Program-made: the position numbers and the translations under genes | Shown: piece by piece, positions 12,082-27,100 of the stretch | Layout of the letters: each line of letters starts with the position of its first letter | Numbering within the stretch: the stretch's first letter is position 1 | Source of the DNA: Dermatemys mawii | Lineage: Eukaryota; Chordata; Testudines; Dermatemydidae | DNA length: 64,000 nucleotides | Assembly: GCA_007922305.1 (NCBI GenBank) | Contig: ML677335.1 | Coordinates: 35,885,545 to 35,949,544 of the forward strand | Direction: 5' to 3' | Notes under the pieces: generated by a model | Database searches by the model: none | Seen by the model: only the letters and a program-made list of their open reading frames with translations | Told to the model about the DNA's origin: nothing

Positions 12082-12153
12082 TCAGAAAAGATTACCTGCC
12101 TTTACAACTTCAATATCCGAAATCAGTGACCTGGCCAGGAAAATCCCAAAAAT
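12082..12153 (-). CDS. TSPAN14: TSPAN14 last coding exon
   Basis: Twenty-three codons plus TGA (12084-12082): [17 protein letters not shown] then KAGNLF. They complete transmembrane segment 4 and the short cytosolic tail. The acceptor is gtctttag. From memory the human tail ends KAGHHF, so the last residues have drifted. Confidence 0.93.
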   Translation of the reverse strand: MFGIFLARSLISDIEVVKAGNLF

Positions 12154-15100
12154 CTAAAGACAAACACAAAAAGACACAAAACCCGTAAGTAGTCTGGGAG
12201 GGAAAAATGCACATTCTGGAGATTACCAAGTTGTGAGGCTGCTCTGAGTAAAGGGTCAGAATCTGCTACCCTTAGTCAGGCTCCAGTTCTTCTGCAAACA
12301 CTTAAGCACATGTATAACTCTTCTCAAATGAGTGTTCCCATTAAAGTTAAACAAACTACTCATGTGAGTGAAGTTATGCTTAAGATATTTGCAGGCTCAG
12401 GGACTTCGAACCCAAATAGCTACAGACTACCCAATGGGATTAAGGGTGGATAATCTGGTCCATAAAACAAAAAAAATGGTGATTAAAAATAGATGCTTTC
12501 ATGTAACACGTCCACAGGGCTAGGAACAATCATATGAATTCTGTGTGTCAGAGTTGGGAGCCAGGTACAGGTAGGTTCCTTTAGGTCTAACACTCTCCCA
12601 GCACTTCCATTACTTTTAAACATTTCAGGCATTTCCATTTTTCTGCCCAGTTCAGTGATTCAACGTGAAGATTTATAAAATCAGAGACTTAGATGGGACC
12701 TCAGGGGTCATCTACTCAATTAACCCTCTGCCAAAATGCAGGATTTGTTGTGTCTAAACCATCCAAGACAGATGGCTGTCCAATCTCCTTTTGAAAACCT
12801 CCAGTGTAGGAGCTTTCTCAACCTCCCTAGGCAGTCTGGTCCATTGTTCTACTGTTCTTACACTCAGGAAGTTTTTCCCAAAAATTTAATCTAAATCTGC
12901 TATGCAAGTAGTTTGAACACATTGTCCTTTGTCCTGCCCTCTGTGACAAGAGAAAAAAATACTTTTCTCCATCTTTTTTTAGAGCAGCCTTTTAAGTATT
13001 TGAAAACCACTATCAGATCTCCCTCTCCTCCAAATTTCCTCTTTTCCAAACTAAACATACCCAGTTTCTTCAGTCTTTGCTCATATGACTTGCATTCCAT
13101 CCCTTTGATCATCATATAGCCTGACCCCATCTCTCTCTTTCAGTCAATATTCCACTTTGAAAGCTTTTTGTATGTTTAATTCACATTTAACTGTGCCAAA
13201 GGGATAAAACATTTACCATAAACTTTAGCGTGAAAATTTCATCATATCATTTTGAGCTTTTCACCAAAACTGATTTTCAAAAAATTTGCCATGAAATGGC
13301 CTTTTTTCAAATAAATCTCCCCTTCCCTTCCCCAAAACATTCAAACTTTTGCAATGTTTCCATGAAAACTAGTTTTGGTTGAAAAGAAATTTTGGAAAAA
13401 GGCTGTGCATGTGCAGATGTTCAAAAAGCGGTAAAACTCATGTTTTTCACAAAAAAATGGGCCATTTTTGAAAATTTAAGAGAAGTTCAATGTTCTCAAA
13501 TTACATTTCATTGTGGGTACACCATACAATACAAAATAATTTACTGATTTAAGGAGATGATCTAGTCACTGATGACTTCTATGATCTCAAAGATGAGAGA
13601 GTTAAAAATCAGACATCGATACTATTCTAGTCCTGCACTTCTCCTGAGCACAGATAACCAAATAGGTTCACTGGTACCAAACCATGTAGTGGGTTTTAGG
13701 ATACTGATGAAAAGGGGCATGAAAGTTCAATGAGATCAGCAAATCCATTTTAACTTGTGACAATAGCAAGCTTCAACACAGGTCTATGGAAATGAGAGGT
13801 CACAACAACATCATCTCCACACTTCACAGCCTTGTCCTTACTAGCAGTTTTAAAAAAACCTAAAAACCATGCATTTTTTTCCTTAAACAGAGATTTAACA
13901 TTTCACAAAGCTCAGAAATTAAAATAAAACCACATACACTTTCAACTGCAAAAACAGTGTTAATTTTTTTGTCATACTGTTCTTGCAAAACCCAAGGATT
14001 TCAAAGTTTCTAAAATATTGTGGTTTTCTTCCCTTCAGATACCACATAGTAGGTTGAAGATGTGAGGCTGAAGCTTCTACTGTAGCAGTAGAAGAATGAA
14101 ACCACTGACCTGTAGCAATGAGATAGCTATGAAGGCTCCTGCAATAATGTAGATGTTTCGGGGTAGCCAAGCTTCAAGAGCAGGGATACAACCCTTGGTG
14201 AAAATTAAGTTGTCCCATTGGTTTTGTTTCTGGGTAGAGAGAGGGGGTGGAAAAAAGCATGTCAATTTGTCACTTATATTTACTATAACTATTCAGGCAA
14301 CATTTCTTTGTATGAGTCTGTAGTTGACAGAACTAGTATTTTTAAAAGGAAACCAGAAGTACAAGAACTAGAGACTTGTAAATCAGATTTTCTTGAGCTT
14401 CATGATTCAGTACATATTTCTTGTGCACATTTACTATTAATTAGGAACACCCTTCAAAAGTTCAGATAAATAACTAGAAGTGTAGAAACTTATTTGAAAT
14501 ACACTTGAACTTTGAGTCTCTTATTTCAGTGATAACAGCACCACCTCACTATTCCCGGCCAATTAAACATAGCCACTGTCTCTCTCCACCTGTTCCTAGT
14601 ACAGGCAGATCCTTTGACTGGGTACAGGAAATTCCTAGGGCAGCTTCTATGCAGGTGATGGTATAGTCCAGCATGCAGTTATTTGTTCTCATAGTTTTGC
14701 CTTGCTGCTCTATGTTATAGGTCCTGCATAAACATCAACTGTTATTCTTAGTTTCTCAAATTTAAAAAGATAGGCCAAAATATTTAAGTTTTTTTAAGAG
14801 AGAGTGTCCCAGTCTTATTTACCAGTGTGTTAGCTCACACATCTGAACAGCTACCAGCTAGAAACACCAACACTGTAGGTAGGAGATGCTCACCTGTGCT
14901 CTGATGTCATATCCACATTGCGTATTCACAACCTTTTGCTGGGAAGGGGGGAAAAAGTTAGAAATATTAATACAATCCTGCCAATACCAATATTAATACA
15001 AACCTGTTTGAGTTCACAGGAAGTTGTTTATCTGTTTGAAGACTTGTGATCAAACTACAACTAACATCAACTGAGGGAACTTTTCTATCTTCTGTTCATG

Positions 15101-18100
15101 CTCCACTATTTCATTTTTTTTTAAAAAAAGCTTATCTTTTCATAAGACCATGAGACATGTCGAAGTATACGGATATGTTATCTCATTACTTTATTGGCTC
15201 CACACATCCTTACAAAACTTGTTTCTTCCACCCCTCAGCTTTCATTAATAAGGCCTATCCAACATAATAAATTACAGCTGTATCTACAGACATCTCTAAC
15301 ACCTACTTCTTGAAAGACTAACGATCAAATACCTACCCCTTCAAAGACTTGTGTCATTTCAGCCAATTGACTTCAACCAGCTTTAAGGCGTTGTGTGGCT
15401 GAAGTCCCATGCAACAACAGCTAAACGTTTTGGAGAAGGGATTAAAAAAAACAACCCTATTTGTTTACACACATGTGCGGGGAATTTTTGTAAACCAGTC
15501 GTGCTCCCCTTCTTCCCCTTTTTGGTGGCATGTTTGTGATTTTGATCAGCTAATAGCTGGATTCCTACAAAATCACAACCTGTTTGATTATTTTTAGTGC
15601 ATTTAGTTCAATAGTATACCAAGTAATCAGACTAAAATTCTAACAAATCCTGAAAATAGGACCCGACGTTGAAGTGTACTGAACGCTAAGCCTTATAGAG
15701 CACAGAGACCACTGAAATTACTTGTGGCCTCAATGGATAAAGAGATACTTGTGTGTGTGTGTAATTCTGAGGCTCGTTTCAAGACCAAAGTTTTGTTAAG
15801 AGGAAAGCAAAAAATAAAATAAAATAAAAAAATGAAAACCTATTTGCTTCATAATTATAGTTGTCAATTTAACATAATTTGCAGTGATAGGAATTAAATG
15901 TCAAAAACAGCATCTTGCACAAAGAGGTGTTTTACAGTAGTGAATGCCAGAAACAACAACAGTTTGTGATGAAATGAAACCGAGTGGGACTAATTCAGAC
16001 TGCTATTAAAAAATAATAATAATGAAACCTTGAGAAAGGGGTGTCCTTCAAATCTCTTCTGAAGCACTGAGATCCTACAGTCCGTGCCCAACTCAAGGTT
16101 CATGTCACAGCCAGGCAAGCAAGCCAGACAGACTGCTTCTGGGCCCAAATCCAGCAAAGCACTAAAGCGCATAAATCCCCCTGAGGCTAATATGATTACT
16201 CATTTTATCAGCGAAGCCAGTGAGTCCATGCTATTGTATCTACCACTGGGTACATAACAGTTTTAAAACACTCCCTTCGCCCTAGGGACTGAGCGCATCA
16301 CTCAGACAGAGCTTCCAGATCCCATCAGCTTTGGGAACAAGAGATCAAGAACTCAAGGAAACAATGGATTTCGAACTAAACAATACCAAAACCCAATATC
16401 CATGGGCTTCAGGGATACAAATAGTTTCTCTAGTTCTGACACCAATGTTTTTCAGCAATAGACTATAAGGTTTCTTTGGATCTCTGAGGAATCTGGAATA
16501 GCAGTGTACAGTGAGACAGATTCTCCAGCAAGGTAGGAGCAAATGTAGCATAAATCCTCAGAGGCTCTCCTCTCCATCATCTTCATTTACTCTTCCTGTT
16601 CTTTTTCTTTAGGTCTTTTCATACTCTCCCCACTCCCAAACACACAGAAAAGGAGAAAACATGCTGGAAATAAACTCTCCCTCCCAATTTTTATTTCCAT
16701 AAAACCCTAGACATTACAGCATATTCAGGAAGCACATCCTTTCAAAATTCTCCAATAATAATATAGGAATACAAAGCCAGGAAACAACTCACAGCAGGAT
16801 CGGGTACACAGCAGGAAAAGGGGACCCCACACTTCTCACGACTTTTGCTTTCAGCGCTGCAGTTGAAGTAAATGTTAAGATCCCAGTCATGTGGTCCCTG
16901 AGCACCACAGCAATGGTTCTGCAACACATGAAGAATATCTTAGAAGTGCTGTATGAAGAGAATAGTCTTCATAATAGTCCTGTGAGACAGACAAGGGTTA
17001 TCAGCTCAGTTTAACAGATAGAGAAACTGAGGCAGAGAGGTAAAGTGACTTTTCTAAAGCCACACAGTGAATCAATGGCTACGCAAGAGTTAGAATTCTG
17101 AAGTCCCTAGTATCCAGCTCCATGTTGCTTACCCTAGACCAGTGGTTTTCAAACTTTTTTTCTGTCGACCCAGCTGAAGAAAATTGTTGATGTCAACAAT
17201 CCAATGGAGCTGGAGACGATGAGTTCAGAGTGTGGGAGGGGGCTCCAGGCTGCAGCAAGGGGTTGAGATGTGAGAGGGGGGACAGGGCTCTGGGCTGGAG
17301 GTGAAGGCTCTGGGGTGGTGCCATGGATAAGGGGTTTGGGGCTCTGGATTTGAGGGGGGCTCAGGGCTGGGTCAAGGGATTGGGACATAGGCTTACCTCA
17401 GGCAGCTCCCAGTCAGCAGCACAGTAAGGGTGCTAACACAGGCTTCCTGACTATCATGGCACTGCAGACCATGCTGTGCTCCGGAAGTGGCCAGCAGCAG
17501 GTCTGGCTTCTTGGTGGAGGCACGCAAGCAGCTTTGCATGACTCTCCCCCGCAGGCACTGCCCCCACACCCTCAGCTCCCATTGGCCAGGAACCAGCCAA
17601 TGGGGCTGGGGAGCAAATGCTCGGAGTGGAGTAGTGCGAGGAGCTCCGTTGCCCCTCTGCCCCCACCTAGAAGCCAGACCTCCTGCTAGCCGCTTCCAGG
17701 GTGCAGTGTGGTGTCACACCAAGTGTGGTCTAGCTTGCCTTAGCTGGGCAGCACCGCTGACGGGACTTTTAACGGCCCAGTCAGCAGTGCTGACCAGAGC
17801 TGCAGCAACCCAGTACCTTACATTCCACGACCTAGTACTGGGTTGCAACCCGCAGTTTGAAAACCATTGCCCTAGACCATGGTATCTGCTAAAATTGCAA
17901 CTTCCATCCAGTTCCTGGAGACAGACATCAATATGACAAGAAACGTCATCACAACTGGCACTCTAAATGGTAATGTCAGAAGAAAGGCCATGGACAGACT
18001 TGGCCTCAGAAAGCGAATATCACTTCACTTCCAAGAGTTGATCCCACTGGGTTTGGGAAGACACATTATGGAAACCATGCACTTCCACTGTCCACCTATG

Positions 18101-21100
18101 CTGTACCCATATATATTTTTTTTTTAATAAAGAGGACTTCATTCTCATATTAATTAAACAATTTATGTGTTTTTATATTTTAGATGAGGAACTGGTAAGC
18201 AAAGCAAAACTACAGCTGGCAAATTCTGAATAGTTATAGGGGTATAACTTTGTCCCACCCGTCACAGACCAGTTACACAAGCGTTTGCCATAAGCAAATA
18301 TAGAAAAATGTTACAGAGATTGAACTTTCCCAAAATGTCAGTGTTTTATGAAACCGTAATTCAACACTTGAAACCTTCACTACAAAGTAGGATATTCCCA
18401 TCCCCATCTTACTGTGAAAATTGTATACAAAATCCACAAAACTTAATCAGCCAGTGCAATGAGCTGTATACAAAAAGCTCTTTCACTATCCCAGAGTCAC
18501 ATACTGAAGGCACTGCAAGTCGGCCCATGCCTAGTCAGAACACAGATTTCAACATGGCACTGAAAGAACACGGTAGTCCCTTCTTGAAGTGTTTCCTTAA
18601 TCTTACAGAGCTACATTTAGTGATGGATGTTAAGTTGTTTCCCTGTTGCCTAATCGTGTTACCCACTGTGGGTGAGTGATAGGCTTATTCAGAGATTTTC
18701 TGGCTTTGTTATTTCCACATTTCTTAGCCTGATAATCTAGCTGTGGAACTCTCTTTTGGGGAAATTTAACTTTCCATTTTTATTGAGAGCTTTTAATAAG
18801 GGTTCACCTGTAAATCAGCTTAGCACATTAGCCTGTCTCACTGCATTAAACCTGGATCAATAGCAATAACAGGAAGCATGAAAATAGTATACTGAGCAGA
18901 GACATTTACTGATGTTGAGAACTCATTGCAAACAGGTCAGAATAAGCTGTGGTGACCTAATAGGGTATACTAAAGTGCACCACACTGCACAAATTGCCTA
19001 TGGCATCTAACAGTGTAGAAATCTGAGAATTAGAACATCTCCAAGAGTCTATATGACTATCTGAGCTAATAGAAAGATTCTTTCTGCTAGTCTTTAACCA
19101 CTTCTACATCTAGTGGTTAACATCTGGAGGAATGGATAAGAAAAGCATTGGGGCAGAGGAAGCTGTTGCTGGCACTGCCTGCATCAACCATCCACGTGGA
19201 AGGCAAGCAAGATAGTATTGCTACCAGTTTCTGAGTCCTTGGTAAAGAGACTGATTTCTGGTTCTTAGCCTATAAAGGATAGAAACAAATTGCCTATAAA
19301 AATCCTGTGTGGTACAGGGGAAAACATTGAACAGAGGAAGTTGACCCCCTTCACTACAGCCTGTGTGTGATCACATCCACAATGGTTATTCTTTGAAGGG
19401 CCAAAGTCCTATTAGAAAGCCTGACCCTGATGAAGTGCTTACTGAGCACATGGATAGCATTATAGGTGTGCTTTGCCTTGCATACTTACATTATGGTAAG
19501 AAGCGATCTGGAAACCGCCACTCAATTATTACTGTAGGATTTGTAATATCCTGGTGTGTGCATGTATGCCATTGTCCTCTCATAGACGGAATGTGAGCAC
19601 CACTCCCCTTAGTAGAATTTTCTTACTCTTTAGAATAGGCCTTCATTGCACAGAGTGAACCTGGGCTCTTGCTCAGGTGTTGCTCTTAACTCCCCTCCTG
19701 TCGACATACACAGACCTCCCATCTGAGTGTAGTAGTGGTTTCAATCTGGGCTTGCAATGTTTTCCCATGTACCCAGAAGGGCAGAGAAGTTCTCCAACAA
19801 ATCATTTTGAAAGAACCAGAGAGCTGCTCAGCTTACTGAAGCACAAAAGCCCATGGGTCGTGCCCCACAGTAGTCTTTGTAATATATGCACAGTGAGTGC
19901 ACAGTAACTCGGGGTGGGCTTTGCAGTATGGCTGCTCACCCCTGTGCCAAGCTAACCTGGGCACCCAGGCATTGATCACTCAGGCTAACTGTAGTGAAGA
20001 AGTACCCTTTGAGACTGGTCCACTGAGGATAAGACCCAATATCTTTATACTTGAGATATTCTCCTTTGGCTCAAGTGGTAGAGATCTAGGTTTCCGAAAC
20101 AGAAAGGTCCTGCACTGTGTCCTTGTACATGGAGAGTGAAATTCATGTAAACACAATGTGACAATTAAGTCAACAGCTATGCAGTTTGTTTGGTTGCAGA
20201 ATTATTTTAGGGTACTGAGAATTATCTTCATTTTGCTGGAGGGACACATCTATTGACACCATTAAGTAAAATCAAGGCAGTCGAAAGAAGGCAAAACTCA
20301 AGTAATTTTTTATTTTTTTTTTAGGTCTCCTGAGAGGAAATGCTATCCCAAGAACTGGAAAACCTCAAAGACTAAGATGGTTCTTAGGGTGAGAGAGAGA
20401 CAGAAAATGTGACAAGCTAAAGGATGACTTACAATTTTCTGCAGTGAGTCAATGAGGTTCTGTAAGTCGATGTCATCTCGGTAGGATTTAATGTTATTCT
20501 CAAAGAATTCCTTGAACCGGTCCCTCACCCAGTCTTGGAACAAGAAAGCCAGCACTGCCGCAGCCAGCTCCAACGTAAATATAAGTACGATTGCTCCACA
20601 GAACTGCAAAATAAAGTCACAGGACATAAAACTTATTTCAAATACAATCACGTCTCAACTTAATTAAAAGTAGATACAAGGACTTCAGTAAAATGCTCAA
20701 AGTACAAATCCAGTCAAGACACAAGGCCAATTAAATTAAACATAGTGGGAAACAAAATACAATAGGTGGAGTTTTCTTACTTGTTCATCTTAAAGTCTGC
20801 AGTGAACGTAGACACTATCATAGTCCATTGTAATATAGAGATAATGAAACAGGAATAAGTCAGTCAGAGATGGCAACACATGATAATAATGGTCTTGACA
20901 AAGGTCTTGGATTTTTATTTCAATTCAATTCTTTTCTCAGTTAAGCTGTTAGCTTCTTGATCCAGTGTAACATTAGCATTAAAACTGAGTTAAGCATTAA
21001 TTTCTGTGCTGTGGTCCCACAGTTCCACCTACCAACCATTCGGAAGAGAAATGCATTTCAACTTAAGAAAAATTTTCCATAAAACCCTCTCAACATTTCC

Positions 21101-24100
21101 TGCTTCATTGAAGGTATCCTAGAATGCCTAATCTTGTGACATTAGAAGTGCTATGAGTTGCAGTGAGACTTCTGGTGTCGGAACACATTCCGGAATGTAA
21201 GAGAAAGAAAGAGGTAAGTCTAAATGCACTACTGTCCTGGATACTAACCTCAGCCTAGTTAGCAGGAGTGTTTACCACACACACCTGTGCTTAATTCAAA
21301 TGTCTGGTTTCACTTAGCAGTTCTTCTTTAATTGTAACACTAATATCTTTCTCTTCCCTGAGCCACCACACAGCACCACCAAGTTACTTACAAACTTCAG
21401 AAGGCAGATGTTTTCCCTCAATGCTCCTACACAACCAGCAAATCCCAAAATGAACATCACTCCTCCAACCACCAAGACAAGTACCACTGGATCAAAGCCA
21501 TGGAGACGGGTTACCTTCGTGAGATCAGATAATACACCCTAAGGAGAATAATCACAAAGGTAAATAGGTAAACAAAAGGAGCATGTTTTTCATGATCAAG
21601 AGTTGTATTTTATTCCCCCACAGTTCTACTTCTGTATCCTCCTGCATTCATACTGCTTAGGTTAATTCAGTTAATTCAATTTGCAAGTAGCCACCATAAC
21701 AGAAATATTCTCAGGAAAATTTTTAATGTGTAATCTTCCACATGCTAATTTGTGTATTATACCTAAAGATATGTCCCACAAGGGTCAAGCTGTCCAAACA
21801 GCAGGCCTCCCTAACCTGCCTCCCCACTGGTCACCCAACAAACCAGAAAAAAAAAGGGGAGGGGGACAGAGTGGGAGGGAGGAGAGATGGGAAGCTCAGA
21901 GGGAAAGAGAGCAGTGTGATGCCTTTCTGCCCCAGAGGGAATGAAACAGTGAGATTACCCCAGGAAGACAGAGCAGAGCCCAGTCCTCTCCTCTCCCATT
22001 TCACACCTGGAAACACAGAAAGCTAGGAAAAATACAAAACAAAAACAAAAACAAAACCCCTCTGATTCATGGTAATCAGCAGCTATGTACATTTACGTTA
22101 ACTTTCCACAAATGTAAGTTTTCTTTTACCCTTGTGTTGGCAGGGCTGCTGAAACTATCAGAGAGAGAATTAAATTAGAGCTAGGACATGCTTTCAGTAA
22201 AGGGAATGCAAAGGCACTAAAAAAAAAAAAAAAGCATGGAGAAGCCACTGATGCCGCATTGATGTTTTAGAGGAAATTCTGGAATAGGAGTAAAACATAC
22301 ATAGACGAAAGGCTACATGCAAGTGTAACCCACACGCCTCCTGGCTGTTGTGTTCTGTCCCACTTATAACACCGACAAACCCTGGTCGCTGGCAGGCAGG
22401 ATTGAACTGGGGACCTCTGGGACTTAGTGCATGAATCTCTACAGCATGCGCTAAAAGCTATTAGCTAAGGCTGTAGAGGAGACTCATTTTCTCTCTAAGT
22501 GGTCTTGATGCCACTAGACAGGACAGAACACCATACCCAGGAGGTGTGCGGTTTACATACTTTCCCTCGCTGAGGAAGGGTGCTCCGCACTTTAGGATCC
22601 TCGCAGTTGAAATCCCAGACAAGCCCCCACTTGGAACGCTGACAGCCCCTGCTCGTTGGTGGACGGGATCGAACCGGGGAGCTCTAGAGCTTAAAGCACG
22701 ACCCTCTAGCGTGTGAGTTAAAAGCCAACCGGCTATTATTTAAGGCTGTAGAGCAGACTCATTAATTGTTCTCTAAGTAGTCATGGTACCACTTGATGGG
22801 ACAGAACACTACACACAGAAAGTGTGTGGATTACACAAGCGCCAGGAATACCTTTTGCATGTGACCCTGTAGGCCCAGGGGAAGCTTGCACACAAGGAAA
22901 ATTGTTGATCAAATACCTATTTATAAGGGACACCATTTCTTCATCCAGCATAGCAAATTAGTTGAAGCAGAGTTGTAGTAAGAAAGGTGACTGAAGAACT
23001 CACAACATAGCACTAGCTTTGCATAAAAATTAATCTTCGCAGAGATTTCAAGTAAGGCTACCACAAGATGGTGCTAAAAGACTGAAACCATCACAGCATT
23101 TCCACCTAGCTTCAAGCCAGAGGATTTGGGCCACAGCAAAACAATTAGCATGCTGAGTGTGGCAATCCGCAAGGGAGCTTTCATGCTTCAGAACCATCTT
23201 TTCGCACATTAAAGCTCTCAATGTCATAGCTGCTAAGGAACCAGTTACAAATGATGGGTCTTTGGGGGATGTTTTTGTCTTGAGAGACATGGGTGTTTTC
23301 CCCTCAAGACATTTTGCTGTATTCTTGAAATCAATTCGTCTTGACTACTACCAAGTTTTCGGTGTCTCCTTGGACATCTTGCTGCAAACTGAGGGAAAGC
23401 AATGTATAAACAATCTTATGCCACTGTTACAGGGGAACCTACCTCAAGACAAATTAATAGTTCCTTGACATCATATGATGACATGAGCACTTAACAGTTA
23501 TTTAGCAACACTTACCTTCTAACACCAAAATACAACATTGTTTTGGCTTTTATTGACCATTATGACTAGCTTATGCATATGCACCTGTCTCTATTATATT
23601 CTTGTTCATCCACCTCCTCTTTGCTAATTGTAGTTTGCCTAATCTTAGAACATGAGTTCTATGAGACTATCTTTCTGTTATGTGTTTGCATAGGACCTAG
23701 CATGATGAAGCCCTGATCCATGCTGACTGAGGTTCTTAACACTACATAATAGAAATTACTAGTTATACTAGTATACTAGAGTATACTAGCTATAAAACAC
23801 ACACTACAAAGAATCTTTCTAGATAGATGAAAGTAAATAAGAGTATAATAGCAATAATATTTAATATAGTAATAGAGCATGGTACAAACTAAGGTTAGTA
23901 TTGTTTTATTAAGAGAGACAGGACAAAGAGAAATAGCAAGTATAAGACCAATCTATGGTCACATCCACGTGGCCGCCAACTTTGTGAAAGCATGAAGGTT
24001 TCCAACAAGTTACCAGCAATATGAATAAAAGAAGCATTCTAAACTGAGGAAGACCTTGGTCTTTCACTCTATAATGAAAAATGAGTAAAGATCAGCAGGT

Positions 24101-27100
24101 TATAGAGTGCCATTTACAAAGCAGTGCTGGCAATTATGCCATGAAATGAAGATGCAAAATTAGAACTAAATCTAATAGTAAAAAGAGAGGTGTCAGAGAA
24201 TTCAGAAATATAATTCATGGAAGCAGCCTACTTCTGTCAAAGCATTTTATACTGCTATCTTGCTATTCAGACAGACACCAGCACTGGAATAACTAAAAAT
24301 ACACATCACAAAAGGGGGATTTTAGAGAGTCAATACTATCCTCTAATAAGCATGTAAATATAAGGCAAGGATATTGCTTTAGGGAAATTTTGTGGTTGCT
24401 GCTCTTTGGATATGGATAGCACCCCAACAATATTTAAGAGTTATTACACCTTCCTCTATAATTCAAAACAAACTGCCAGAGTGGGCTCTTATTAGAGCTG
24501 CTAGGTTGGCTGCAGTAACATGCTAGCAGAACTTTCAATCAGCATTTGTCAAAAAGTACAAGAACTAGAGAGGAGTATTTGCATACAACACTTCTCTCTG
24601 AACGATTATCATAGCCTGGGCATTCTCCATTCCAAAGTCACTGAGAGTATGTAGATTCTCTCGTGATTATGAATGTCTAATCGGGACACCTGGATTCTAC
24701 ATTTACATTTTGGGTTACTCTTTTTTAAGCCCTGACTCATCAGAACCCACAAATGGGGAAGCAGCACCAACATAAACTCTGGCATAACACAGTGCTTTTG
24801 CACAACCACAGAGCAATGGAAACCATCAGTTAGTATCAGCATGTTAGCACACTAATGAAGCTTTCCACAACTGTTCTACTCATTTCTTTCCACCTTCAGC
24901 TCACTTTTTTTCCTCCAGACAGTCATCAGCTCAAGCAGGATCTGCCTGGATGTGGTTTTACTGTGGACAAAGGTTGTTTTGGGGAAAAAACAGAATGGGC
25001 TGGACTCTGGCACCTACTCCCAGATAGGAATGAATCCAGATGATAAAAATCCCTGCTGAAGAATCAAGCTGAATTAATTCTGACTGGGGGAGGGGTGGGG
25101 AGAGAGAATGTGAGGAATTCAGAACTATGTAGGAGCCAGATATGTTTGGATCAGATTAACTGTTTGCATTGGGGGAAAGTTCAGAACTTCTCCTTGGCTC
25201 TTCCCACATCCACCTCCACCATTGGTGAACTTTGTTCTGCTTTATAAATAAATTCATCTCCCCAATAAGACAGAGAATATTTTATTGCCCGTATACAAAT
25301 CCATGCTGCGCCCACATCTTGAATACTGTGTACAAATGTGGTCTCCTCATCTCAAAAAGGATATAGTAGCATTAGAAAAGGTTCAGAGAAGGGCAACTAA
25401 AATGATTAGGGGTTTGGAATGGGTCCCATATGAGGAGAGATTAAAGAGGCTAGGACCTTTTAGCTTGGAAAAGAGGAGACTAAGGGGGGATATAATAGAG
25501 GTACATAAAATTATGAGTGGTGTGGAGAAAGTGAATAAGGAAAAGTTATTTAGTTGTTCCCATAACAGAAGAACTAGGGGCCACTCAATGAAATTAGTGG
25601 GCAGCAGGTTTTAAAACAAATAAAAGGAAGTTCTTCTTCACACAGCACACAGTCAACCTGTGGAATTCCTTGCCTGAGGAGGTTGTGAAGGCTAGGACTA
25701 TACCAGGGATTAAAAGAGAACTGGATAAATTCATGGAGGTTGAGTCCATTAGTGGCTATTAGCCAGGCTGGGTAAGAAATGGTGTCCCTAGCCTCTGTTT
25801 GTCAGAGGGGGGTGATGGATGGCAGGAGAGAGATCACTTGATCATTACCTGCTAGGTTCACTCACTCTGGGGCACCTGGCATTGGCCACTGTCAGTAGAC
25901 AGGATACTGGGCTAGATGGACCTTTGGTCTGACCCAGTACAGCCTTTCTTATTTTCTTATGTTTATTGCAGCATCATAGCTCATGCAGTTGTTTCTTTAC
26001 TGTACATTCAGAGTTCCATCTCCACAGCCAAGTATAAAGGACAAATCCACATTTCATCTGCACAAGAGCTGAAGAATATCAGTAACATCAAGGGGCTTAC
26101 ACACTAGTTTTTCCTCACTGGTTGTTTTATCTTATCTGTAGCTAACTACATGCACAGCTTATGGGTCATTCAAACGTCTAAATCATAGACTTTAGGTATC
26201 ACACTGCTCATTGTCAAGATTTGGGAGTATCAACAGAAAGTGCTAACAGGTGGGAAGGCAGAATGCCACATGCAAAAATTACAGAACTGTTAGAGAGATC
26301 TAACAGTTTACAATATAAGAAGATACATTTAGCAGAAGTTTCCCCTTAAAGAAATCCAATGTGTTATATAAGCCATCAGGCAGATGGAGGGAATTTAAGT
26401 AAGAAAGTTTTGTTAATTGTTTCTCTTTACAATGTTCACAGAATGACTAGAAAATGTGTACTAGAAAGTAGCATGATCTCATATACTGAACTAGGTTTTA
26501 TATTGCAGTCCTATCAGGATAGGGAGAAACCCAAAACAAATTAATGCTTTGCATTTTTTTGACAGTGGAAAACCTTGTATGTTATAATACAATTATCTCA
26601 AACTTTCTCCATTTTCCAAAACAATGAAGGAATAATAGACCTCATTACAAACATGGCTTCTGTCGGACCCCCTGAAAATGCTCAGATGGATTTCTATAAT
26701 CACTAATAAGGGAAGCAAACACTGCATACATGTCTGTATTTAACATGCACATACTAAGCAAGGTAGCTGCTTAGAGAGCAAATCTGTCCAACACCAATGA
26801 AATGAAAACTTCTTAACAAAACCAGCAGATAGGCTGGCAAAAATCAAATACACAAATATAAAAATGGAGAATAACTGACTAGGCAGTAGTACTTGCAGAA
26901 AAGTATCTGGGAGTTATAGTAGATCACACATTGAATTTAAGCCAACAATGTGAAGCACTTGTGAAAAAGGTGACCATCATTTTTGAGTGTATTAACCAGA
27001 GGTGAAAGTAAGCTGGTACAGTCCAGAACAGCGTACCAGTAAGAGCCATATGCAGACAACCTTACCGGCAGGGCTGCTGATTGGGCGGGGGGGGGGGGGG

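Noticed and set aside
16793..21538. TSPAN5 as the identity of the tetraspanin
   Set aside because: Exon sequences fit TSPAN14 (MHYYRYSN start, [17 protein letters not shown], 270 codons) better than TSPAN5 as I recall it.
22600..22840. Possible tRNA gene (B-box-like ggatcgaacc reversed)
   Set aside because: No cloverleaf could be drawn, and the tail and sister copies show a tRNA-derived SINE.
25285..25614. Independent small gene of 109 codons
   Set aside because: It is the C-terminus of CR1 reverse transcriptase in a 5'-truncated LINE.
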